Origin: Lysobacter defluvii IMMIB APB-9 = DSM 18482
GTDB lineage: Bacteria > Pseudomonadota > Gammaproteobacteria > Xanthomonadales > Xanthomonadaceae
Length of the DNA stretch: 64,000 nucleotides
Reading direction: 5' to 3'
NCBI RefSeq assembly: GCF_000423325.1
Contig: NZ_AUHT01000007.1
Location: 175,253-239,252, forward strand
The translations under genes were made by a program, and so were the position numbers. Shown piece by piece: positions 54,117 through 61,342 of the stretch. The notes under the pieces were generated by a model that saw only the letters and a list, made by a program, of their open reading frames with translations, searched no databases and had not been told where the DNA came from. The stretch's first letter is position 1, and every line of letters starts with the position of its first letter.

Positions 54117-55910
54117 TCAGCCTTCGGGGTACTCCTCCCGCAGCAGCTCGGCAATGGCCGATACCGGCGCATTGCCGTAGGACAGGAACCGGTTGTGGAA
54201 GTCCTTCAGGTTGAATGCGTCGCCCAGCTCGGCCTTGCGCTGCTCGCGCAGGTCGTAGATCTCCGCGTAGCCGGTGAAGTAGCTGGTCAGCTGCACCTGC
54301 GAGAGCTTCACGCGGCGCCACTTGTTGGCCGCCTCGGTTTCCTCCTGGAAGGCTTCGCGGCGCAGCAGGTCCATGGCCTCGTCCTCGGTCATGCCCTGCA
54401 CGTGCACGGCGTAGTCCAGGATGGCGTTGGTGACCACGCGCAGGTTCCACTTGCCGTACATCAGCCACATTTCCGGCTCGTGGTTGCCCCAGCCCTCCTC
54501 GAGCATCATCCGCTCTGCATAGACGCCCCAGCCCTCGATCATCGCGCCGTTGCCGAGCAGGCTCTTTACCAGGCTGGGACTCTTGTTGGCGTGCAGCAGC
54601 TGGGTGTAGTGGCCCGGGATTGCCTCGTGGATGTTCAGTACCTGCAGCACCCAGTGGTTGTACTCGCGCAGGAAGCTCTCGGCCTGCTCGTCGCTGTAGG
54701 CGTCCAGCGGGCTGACGTTGTAGTAGGTGTCGGCGGTGGGGTTGAACGGGCCCGGCGGGCTGATCGAGGCGCCGGCGCCGCCCCCACGCATGTACTCCGG
54801 GGTCTCGCGGACCACCAGCGGGCGGGTCGGGTCCTGGTCGAGCAGGTCGTGCTCGCGCACGAACTCGCCCAGCAGCGGGATCTGGCGCTTGATCTCGTCG
54901 ACGAACTCCCCGCGCTCCACGTGCCGGGCCGACAGGTGGTCGATCATCATGCCGATCCGCTCCAGGCGGTCGTCCGGCATCGCGGTGGACGGGAAGTACT
55001 TCGGCCACAGCTCGCGCGTGATCCCGTCCATGCGCTCGTGCAGCCGCTCCTTCTCCTCGACGGCGCGCTGGTAGAGCTCGTTGGCGTTGTAGTGCGACTG
55101 GATGTCATGGGCGAACTTCTGCTCGTACAGCGCCTCGCCGATGCGGAACGAGCGCGGCTCCGCCACGGTCGCGAGGCGCTGCTGCTCGCCCTCCAGCCAG
55201 CCGATCCAGCCTTCGATCGCGCCGCGGGCGGCGTCGATGCGCTCGTTGAACAGCGCTTGCTCGCCCCCGTCGAGCCCCGAGCCCGCGATGCGCTCGCGCA
55301 GTCCGTCGTCGAACACGCCCAGCGCGCCACGGCTCTGCAGGATCGCCAGCTCCACGTGCTCGGGCGTTGGGTCGTCGATGTTGGCGCGCGCGGCCGCGTA
55401 GTACTCCGGCACGGCGGCGATGCGCTCCATGACCGTGCGAAGGCGCACGTCCTCGTCCGCATACGGCGTGTTGAGCAGCAGGGCGACGGTGCCGGCGACG
55501 TTGTAGTTGGACGGGTCCCAGGCCCAGTCGCGGAACTCGCGCTGGTACCAGATCGAGGACTCGAACTGGTTCACCAGCAGCATGTGGTCGATGCGCTGCG
55601 AGGCGGGCAGCCGGTCCGGATCGAACGCGGACAGCTCGGCCAATGCCGCCTGCGCAAAGGCCAGGTCGTCGGCGCGGCGCGCCGCGTCGGGAATGGTCAT
55701 TTGCGCGGCGTTGTCGTAGCGACCGGCGAAGATCGACCACTCCGGGCTGCGGTCCAGCGCGCGCATCAGCAGCGACTCCGCCACCCGGGCGAAGTCGGCG
55801 TCCGGCGCCGCGGCGACGGCGGCGGCGTTGGCATCCGGAGGCGAGGACTGGCATCCGGCAAAGAGGCCGAGGGCGGCCACCAGGGCCACGGAAAGGGTGC
55901 GCTTGCGCAT
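54117..55910 (-). CDS. DUF885 family lipoprotein, putative metallopeptidase-like
   Basis: 597 residues. The lipobox is LFAGC (Cys20). The bulk is a DUF885 domain, all-helical and related to M3/M32-like gluzincins: the motif NIHEAIPGHYTQ carries the HExxxxH-like pattern, and IEGWGVYAERMMLEEGWG has the downstream Glu. Members are assumed to be peptidases but few are tested. It is likely anchored in the periplasm. It stands between the BON gene and nirK with its own promoter region (155 bp to the nirK terminator side). Confidence 0.9.
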   Translation of the reverse strand: MRKRTLSVALVAALGLFAGCQSSPPDANAAAVAAAPDADFARVAESLLMRALDRSPEWSIFAGRYDNAAQMTIPDAARRADDLAFAQAALAELSAFDPDRLPASQRIDHMLLVNQFESSIWYQREFRDWAWDPSNYNVAGTVALLLNTPYADEDVRLRTVMERIAAVPEYYAAARANIDDPTPEHVELAILQSRGALGVFDDGLRERIAGSGLDGGEQALFNERIDAARGAIEGWIGWLEGEQQRLATVAEPRSFRIGEALYEQKFAHDIQSHYNANELYQRAVEEKERLHERMDGITRELWPKYFPSTAMPDDRLERIGMMIDHLSARHVERGEFVDEIKRQIPLLGEFVREHDLLDQDPTRPLVVRETPEYMRGGGAGASISPPGPFNPTADTYYNVSPLDAYSDEQAESFLREYNHWVLQVLNIHEAIPGHYTQLLHANKSPSLVKSLLGNGAMIEGWGVYAERMMLEEGWGNHEPEMWLMYGKWNLRVVTNAILDYAVHVQGMTEDEAMDLLRREAFQEETEAANKWRRVKLSQVQLTSYFTGYAEIYDLREQRKAELGDAFNLKDFHNRFLSYGNAPVSAIAELLREEYPEG

Positions 55911-56009
55911 CGGAAGGCTCCAGGCAGGGGCGGCGGGGCCGCGACCGGCCGATGGTAGCCGGGTCCCGCCAGCCAGCGTCGTGCCGTTGGTCAGGCCGCC
56001 ACCGCGCGC

Positions 56010-56044
56010 ACAAAAAGAAACCGGGCCGCGGATGCGGCCCGGTT
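56010..56044 (-). terminator. Rho-independent terminator of nirK
   Basis: AACCGGGCCGC (56019-56029) with GCGGCCCGGTT (56034-56044), an 11-bp stem with a 4-nt loop, followed on the minus strand by TTCTTTTTG. It lies 22 bp beyond the nirK stop. Confidence 0.9.
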
Positions 56045-56065
56045 CCCCGTACTGCCTGTTGCGGA

Positions 56066-57439
56066 CTAGTGGCCCGAGTTGGGGTCGATGCCCTCTTCGC
56101 TGTGGAAGATCGCCGGGTCGGCCTCCCCCTCGACGTCAAGGAAGCCGGTCAGGCCCTTCTCGGCGCGGCTGAGCGAGTGGTCCACCAGGATGTAGCGGCC
56201 CGGGTAGTCCACCTTGAACTCCACCATCGTCGCCCCGCCCGAAGGCACCAGCGTGGTCTGCACGTCCGTCAGCGGCGGGCTGGTCAGCGAGGCCTGGTCG
56301 TAGACCTTGTCGAAGATCTCGCCGATCAGGTGCAGGCTGGAGACCAGGTTCGGGCCGCCCACGCCGAAGTACATGCGCACCGTCTCGCCCACGTTGGCCT
56401 TCATGACGTGGTCCTTGGTCAGGGCCGTCATCGAGCCGTTGAACATGATGTGCTCGGGCTGCTCGGCCAGCAGCTTCTCCAGCGAGAACTCCTGCAGGCC
56501 GCGCGAGCCGTGCTTCTGCACGGTGTAGAGCTCGCCCTGCATCACGTAGTACTCGCGGTCCACCTCGGACAGGCCGCCTTCCGGCTCCACCAGGATCATC
56601 CCGTACATGCCGTTGGAGATGTGGTGGGCGATCATCGGGGTCGCGCAGTGGTACACGTACAGGCCCGGCTGCAGCGCCTTGAAGCTGAAGCTCTTGGTCT
56701 CGCCGGGGGCGACCTGGGTGACCGCCGCGCCGCCACCGGGGCCGGTGACCGCGTGGAAGTCCACCGAGTGGATGTTGACGCTGCTCTCGTCGTTCTTGAG
56801 GTTGATGGTGACGTCGTCGCCCTGGCGCACCCGCAGCATCGGGCCGGGCACGGTGTTGTTGAAGGTCCAGTAGCGATAGGTGCTGCCGTCCGACAGTTTG
56901 CCCTCGACCTCGGTGGTCAGCAGGTCGAAGGTGACGTGCTGCGGTGCCCGGTCGCCGACCGGCTCGCCCACCTCGGCGGGATCCTTGCCGACGTTGAGGG
57001 CGGTGGATTCGGTCTCCTCGACGTCGCCGACGATCAGCATGCCCGACATGCCGGCGGCCTTGTGGCCGGGGATGGTGCACCAGTACTCGAACTGGCCGCC
57101 CTTGGTGGCGCGGAACACGATCGTGGTCGCGGCGCCGTCGCCGATCAGCTGGTCCGACTGCGCGCCGAACTCCGGCACGGCGATGTCGTGCATCGCACCG
57201 TCGCCGTTGACCAGGGTGATGGCGACCACCGCCCCCTCCTCGACCTTGAGGTCCGGGTTGATCTCACCCTTGATGGCGCCTGCGTCGCCCACGAACACCA
57301 TGCGGCCTTCGTGGATCGCGGTCTTGAGGGTGAAGGTCACGTCCGCGACCGGGGTGACCGAAGCCGAACCCTGGGCGATGGCGTGGGGGGTGAACCCTGC
57401 GGCTGCCGCGAGGGCGAACAGCAGAACCAGGTTTTTCAT
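56066..57439 (-). CDS. nirK: Copper-containing nitrite reductase with an extra N-terminal cupredoxin domain
   Basis: 457 residues with a signal peptide (to about 23), so periplasmic. Residues about 30-140 are an additional cupredoxin with type 1 Cu ligands His84, Cys121, His126 and Met131. The NirK core follows: type 1 Cu His224, Cys265, His273 (or His272) and Met278; type 2 Cu His229, His264 and His370; catalytic Asp227 and His344 (in LTKDHVM). All are intact. It reduces nitrite to NO. This three-domain form resembles that of Hyphomicrobium. Norm for plain NirK is about 340-380 residues. It has its own terminator and an FNR/DNR-like box 75 bp upstream. No nor or nos genes are in the window. 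Confidence 0.95.
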   Translation of the reverse strand: MKNLVLLFALAAAAGFTPHAIAQGSASVTPVADVTFTLKTAIHEGRMVFVGDAGAIKGEINPDLKVEEGAVVAITLVNGDGAMHDIAVPEFGAQSDQLIGDGAATTIVFRATKGGQFEYWCTIPGHKAAGMSGMLIVGDVEETESTALNVGKDPAEVGEPVGDRAPQHVTFDLLTTEVEGKLSDGSTYRYWTFNNTVPGPMLRVRQGDDVTINLKNDESSVNIHSVDFHAVTGPGGGAAVTQVAPGETKSFSFKALQPGLYVYHCATPMIAHHISNGMYGMILVEPEGGLSEVDREYYVMQGELYTVQKHGSRGLQEFSLEKLLAEQPEHIMFNGSMTALTKDHVMKANVGETVRMYFGVGGPNLVSSLHLIGEIFDKVYDQASLTSPPLTDVQTTLVPSGGATMVEFKVDYPGRYILVDHSLSRAEKGLTGFLDVEGEADPAIFHSEEGIDPNSGH

Positions 57440-57513
57440 CGTCTCTTCCTTCGCTTGAACCGAGCCGGTCGACTCGTTGGGGTGAATGGTGGCGGCTGGC
57501 CCAGGGGCCCTCC

Positions 57514-57527
57514 ATGACCTGCGTCAA
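57514..57527 (-). promoter_or_regulatory. FNR/DNR-type binding site upstream of nirK
   Basis: On the minus strand TTGACGCAGGTCAT, a near-perfect TTGAC-N4-GTCAA dyad of the CRP/FNR family, centred 81 bp before the nirK ATG. A site at about -41.5 would put transcription near 57479. Typical control for nitrite reductase in response to low O2 or NO. Confidence 0.65.
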
Positions 57528-57533
57528 GAATCG

Positions 57534-57551
57534 CCGTACGCTCACGTACGG
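57534..57551. promoter_or_regulatory. Inverted repeat CCGTACG-CTCA-CGTACGG
   Basis: Seven-base perfect arms with a 4-bp spacer, lying between the two FNR-like boxes in the nirK/DUF2946 divergent region. It could be an operator or a small hairpin in a leader; no regulator can be assigned. Confidence 0.35.
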
Positions 57552-57614
57552 GACAGTTTGGTGACGCAGTCGCGGGGGGGTGCCCGCGAAGGGGCGACAC
57601 CATACGCGTGCGTC

Positions 57615-57628
57615 TTGACCCGTGTCAT
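57615..57628 (+). promoter_or_regulatory. Second FNR/DNR-type site, upstream of the DUF2946 and copper receptor genes
   Basis: TTGACCCGTGTCAT on the plus strand, the same TTGAC-N4-GTCAT form as the nirK site. It is centred 42 bp before the ATG at 57664, so an activated transcript would begin near the start codon. It may act on either side. Confidence 0.55.
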
Positions 57629-57663
57629 GTCGCGCCGCGCAAGGTCTCCGCAGACTTGCACCC

Positions 57664-58047
57664 ATGAGGCACCTGCCGCTCCATCGCTGGATGCTCCGCC
57701 TGGCACTCGCCGCCGTCGCGCTGCTGGTGGTGATGCCGTCCGCGGGCCGCCTCGCGGGCACCGGCCCAATGGCATCTGCGGGGCACGCCATGCACGCCGG
57801 CGGCGGGCATGGCACGCATGGCGGCCCTGGCGCGCCGACGGCACCGGCCCCGCTACAACCGGCCGCTACCACGCACTACGACTGTGCCTACTGCCCGCTG
57901 CTGGCCTCGATGCTGCCGTCGGCGCCTGCCTGCGGCGTACTCCCCACCGGTCCTTGCCACGCCCGCGTGCGGGTTCATGCAGCCGAGCCACGGCTGCCTT
58001 GGCGGCATCCGTGGGGCCTGGGATCCCGCGGCCCGCCCATGGCCTGA
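57664..58047 (+). CDS. DUF2946 family protein
   Basis: 127 residues. A hydrophobic N-terminus (LRLALAAVALLVVMP) is followed by a His/Met-rich stretch (GHAMHAGGGHGTHGG) and the DUF2946 core with a CxxC (HYDCAYCPLLASML), suggesting metal binding in the periplasm. DUF2946 genes commonly precede TonB-dependent copper receptors, as here (57 bp). The start at 57664 was chosen for the hydrophobic N-terminus; a longer frame from 57622 is possible. It is divergent from nirK. Confidence 0.85.
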   Translation: MRHLPLHRWMLRLALAAVALLVVMPSAGRLAGTGPMASAGHAMHAGGGHGTHGGPGAPTAPAPLQPAATTHYDCAYCPLLASMLPSAPACGVLPTGPCHARVRVHAAEPRLPWRHPWGLGSRGPPMA

Positions 58048-58104
58048 GTACGGCATCCACGCGCGCGCACCGCCGCGCACGCCCGTATTCCAAGGAGCAA
58101 CCAC

Positions 58105-60201
58105 ATGCATGTTTCGCGCAATGCGGCGAAGGGTTCGTCGCGCCTGTCCCTGGCCATCGCCCAAGCCCTCGTGCTGGCGTTCGCCTCCCCCGTCGCCCTG
58201 GCCGATGCCTCCGCCGACGCACCGTCCAGCGAGCCGGTCAACCTCGATGCGATCCTCGTCACCGCGCTGGCGCCGGTGTCGCCCCTGCAGTTCGAGGCCA
58301 GTCCCAAGCTCCCGCGCCAACCGGTTCCGGCCAGCGACGGCGCCGACTACCTCAAGACCATTCCCGGCTTCTCCGCCGTCCGCAACGGCGGCACCAACGG
58401 CGACCCGGTGTTGCGCGGCATGTTCGGCTCGCGCCTGAACCTGATGACCAATGACGGCGCGATGCCCGGCGCCTGCCCGTCGCGCATGGACAACCCGATG
58501 TCCTACGTCTCGCCGGAAACCTACGACAACCTCGTCGTCATCAAGGGGCCGCAGACCGTGCTCTGGGGGCCGGGCGCCTCGGCCGGCACGGTGCGCTTCG
58601 AACGCAACCGCGGGCATTACGAGGCACCCACGGTCGAATTCGCCGGCAGCCTGCTCGGCGGCTCCTTCGGCCGCAACGACCAGGTCATCGACGCCACGTA
58701 CGGCGACCGCCTGGGCTACCTGCGCTTCAGCGGGAACCGTTCCGAATCGGATGACTACGAGGACGGCGACGGCAACGAGGTCGGCTCGGCCTGGGAGAAG
58801 TGGAACACCGACGTCGCCGCGGGCTGGACGCCCGACGAGGACACCCTGCTGGAGGCCTCGGCGGGCTTTGGCGACGGCGAGTCGCGCTACGCCACCCGCG
58901 GCATGGACGGCAGCCGCTTCAAGCGCGAGAACTTCGGCCTGCGCTTCGAGAAGCACAACCTGGGCGAGTACCTGCACCACGTCGAGGCGACCGCGTACCA
59001 CAACCTCGCCGACCACGTGATGGACAACTACAGCCTGCGCGACCCCAACCCGGACGGCCCCATGCCGATGCCGATGGCCTCCAACGTCGAACGCCGGACC
59101 GCCGGTGGCCGCGTGGCCGCCGAGTGGAGCGCGGCGCAGTGGGAGCTGACCGCGGGCATGGACTACCAGGACAGCCGGCACCGGCGCCGCAGCGCGATGG
59201 GACGGGGCGCCTTCCGCGCGGCGCCCTGGTCGACGGACGCGCGCTTCGAGAACCTGGGCGTGTTCGCCGAGGGCACCTGGTTCCATGGCGACTACACGCG
59301 GCTGGTGGCCGGCGCGCGCCTCGATCGCGCCAGTGCAACGGATGAGCGCCAGGTGCTCTCCGGCGGGGGCCACGGCGGCGGGCACGCCATGCCCAACCCG
59401 ACTGCCGGGCTAGAGCGCGAGGAAACCCTCACCGCCGCCTTCGTCCGCTACGAGCGCGACGCCGCCGACGCCCCGCTGACCTGGTACGCCGGCCTCGGCC
59501 ACACCGAGCGCATGCCCGACTATTGGGAGCTGTTCTCGCCCGACATGGGCCCGATGGGCGCACCCAACGCCTTCGCCGGCGTCGACACCGAGAAGACCAC
59601 CCAGCTCGACGTCGGCCTGCAGTACGGCGGCGAGAAGTTCGACGCCTGGGTGTCGGCCTACGCCGGACGGATCGACGACTACATCCAGTTCCATTACATG
59701 GACTCGGGGATGAGCGCGGCCGGCAATGTCGATGCCGACATCCGCGGCGCCGAGCTGGGCGTCGAGTACCGGCCGGACGAGCAGTGGAAGCTCGGCGGCA
59801 GCCTCGCCTACGCACGCGGCGAGATCCGCGACGCGAATCGCCCGATGCCGCAGATGACCCCGCTGGAGGCGCGCCTGACCGCGGCCTGGGACAACGGCAC
59901 CTGGTCGGCCGGCGTGCTGCTGCGCGCGGTCGACGGACAGGACCGGGTCGCCCCCGGCTACGGGAACGTGGTTGGCCAGGACCTCGGGGCCAGCCCGGGC
60001 TTCGCCACCCTGGCGCTCAACGGCGGCTACCGCTTCAGCGACAAGGTGCAGCTGACCGCGGGCGTGGACAACGTCTTCGACCGGACCTACAGCGAGCACC
60101 TCAACCTGGCCGGCAACGCCGACTTCGGCTACCCCGCCGACCCGGTGCGGATCAACGAGCCCGGACGGACCGCCTGGGTGAAGCTCAACTACCGCTGGTA
60201 A
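58105..60201 (+). CDS. oprC: TonB-dependent copper receptor (OprC/NosA family)
   Basis: 698 residues with a signal peptide (to about 34). The plug domain (about 45-170) includes VIKGPQTVLWGPGASAGTVRFERN, and the C-terminal beta-barrel ends with Trp (KLNYRW). A copper-site signature like that of Pseudomonas OprC is visible: CxxxM as CPSRM (Cys124, Met128) in the plug and HxM as HVM (His304, Met306) in a barrel loop, with Met114, Met120 and Met132 nearby. It imports copper across the outer membrane. Adjacent DUF2946 and nirK suggest supply of copper to the reductase. An AAGGAG site supports the start. Confidence 0.95.
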   Translation: MHVSRNAAKGSSRLSLAIAQALVLAFASPVALADASADAPSSEPVNLDAILVTALAPVSPLQFEASPKLPRQPVPASDGADYLKTIPGFSAVRNGGTNGDPVLRGMFGSRLNLMTNDGAMPGACPSRMDNPMSYVSPETYDNLVVIKGPQTVLWGPGASAGTVRFERNRGHYEAPTVEFAGSLLGGSFGRNDQVIDATYGDRLGYLRFSGNRSESDDYEDGDGNEVGSAWEKWNTDVAAGWTPDEDTLLEASAGFGDGESRYATRGMDGSRFKRENFGLRFEKHNLGEYLHHVEATAYHNLADHVMDNYSLRDPNPDGPMPMPMASNVERRTAGGRVAAEWSAAQWELTAGMDYQDSRHRRRSAMGRGAFRAAPWSTDARFENLGVFAEGTWFHGDYTRLVAGARLDRASATDERQVLSGGGHGGGHAMPNPTAGLEREETLTAAFVRYERDAADAPLTWYAGLGHTERMPDYWELFSPDMGPMGAPNAFAGVDTEKTTQLDVGLQYGGEKFDAWVSAYAGRIDDYIQFHYMDSGMSAAGNVDADIRGAELGVEYRPDEQWKLGGSLAYARGEIRDANRPMPQMTPLEARLTAAWDNGTWSAGVLLRAVDGQDRVAPGYGNVVGQDLGASPGFATLALNGGYRFSDKVQLTAGVDNVFDRTYSEHLNLAGNADFGYPADPVRINEPGRTAWVKLNYRW

Positions 60202-60226
60202 GCGCTTGTGCGCCCGCCCCCGTTGC

Positions 60227-60232
60227 TAGACT
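60227..60232 (+). promoter_or_regulatory. -10 element of the LacI-type regulator (TAGACT)
   Basis: TAGACT, then CGGCCC, then the ATG at 60239. Six-base spacing and no ribosome site, as at the other leaderless candidates. Confidence 0.5.
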
Positions 60233-60238
60233 CGGCCC

Positions 60239-61291
60239 ATGGACAGGGGAAGCGACGGGGGCAAGCGCGGGCGGGTGACGTCGATTGACATCGCCCACCT
60301 CGCCGGCGTGTCCCAAGCCACCGTTTCGCGGGTGCTGCGCGGGGAGCCGCGGGTCAGCCAGGCTACCCGCGACAAGGTCATGGCCGCGGTCCAGGAGCTG
60401 CGTTACACGGTCGACAGCCGGGCCTCCAACCTGCGCCTGCAGCGCACCGGCACGCTGGCGCTGCTGCTGTTCGAGGACCCGACCGACGACGACTCGCACA
60501 TCAACCCGTTCTTCCTGTCGATGCTCGGCTCGATCACCCGGGCCTGCGCGCGGGCCGGACAGGACCTGCTGGTCTCGTTCCAGCAGCTGTCCGACGACTG
60601 GCACGCCGACTACGCCGACAGCCGCAAGGCGGACGGGCTGATCCTGCTGGGCTACGGGGACTATCTCGCCTATCGCTGCAAGCTGGAGAAGCTGGTCGCG
60701 CAGGGGACCCGATTCGTGCGCTGGGGGGCGGTGCTGCCGGACCAGCCCGGGCTGTCGATCGGCTGCGACAACTTCCAGGGCGGGCGGCTGGTCGGCGGGC
60801 ACCTGGTGCGGCTCGGGCGGCGCCGGGTCGCGTTCCTGGGCGATGCCTCGCAGCGCTTCCCCGAATTCCACGACCGGCACCGTGGTTGCGCCGCCGCGCT
60901 GACCGAGGCCGGCCTTTCACTGGATCCGCAGTTGCAGGTCGATGCGCACAGTTCCGAGGAGTCCGGGCACGCCGCGGCGGTCGAACTGATCCGGCGCGGC
61001 CGGCGCTTCGACGCCCTGTTCGCCGCCAGCGACCTGATCGCGGTGGGCGCCCTGCGGGCGCTCGCCGAACACGGCCTGCGTGTGCCGCAGGACGTCGCGG
61101 TGGCCGGCTTCGACGACATCCCCGCCGCGCGCTTCAGCCACCCGCCGCTGACCACCGTCGCCCAGGACACCGCCAGCGCCGGCGCCATGCTGGTGGACAC
61201 GGTCATGCACCAGGTGCGTGGCGAGCCGGCCGGGAGCGTGATGCTGCCGGCGACGCTGCGGGTGCGGCAGTCGAGCGATCCGTCCGCCTGA
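60239..61291 (+). CDS. LacI family transcriptional regulator
   Basis: 350 residues. The helix-turn-helix with hinge is at about 14-66 (TSIDIAHLAGVSQATVSRVLRGEPRVSQATRDKV), followed by the periplasmic-binding-protein-like effector domain (about 75-345, with FAASDLIAVGALRALAEHGLRVPQDVAVAGFDD). It is likely a repressor that responds to a maltooligosaccharide or similar sugar, because it converges on the amylase-MFS pair. The N-terminal 12 residues are Gly/Arg-rich. The operator sequence was not found. Confidence 0.94.
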   Translation: MDRGSDGGKRGRVTSIDIAHLAGVSQATVSRVLRGEPRVSQATRDKVMAAVQELRYTVDSRASNLRLQRTGTLALLLFEDPTDDDSHINPFFLSMLGSITRACARAGQDLLVSFQQLSDDWHADYADSRKADGLILLGYGDYLAYRCKLEKLVAQGTRFVRWGAVLPDQPGLSIGCDNFQGGRLVGGHLVRLGRRRVAFLGDASQRFPEFHDRHRGCAAALTEAGLSLDPQLQVDAHSSEESGHAAAVELIRRGRRFDALFAASDLIAVGALRALAEHGLRVPQDVAVAGFDDIPAARFSHPPLTTVAQDTASAGAMLVDTVMHQVRGEPAGSVMLPATLRVRQSSDPSA

Positions 61292-61342
61292 GCCGGGGCG
61301 GCGGCAACCACGCGCGCCCGCGCCGGGCCGCGCCGGGGCCGC

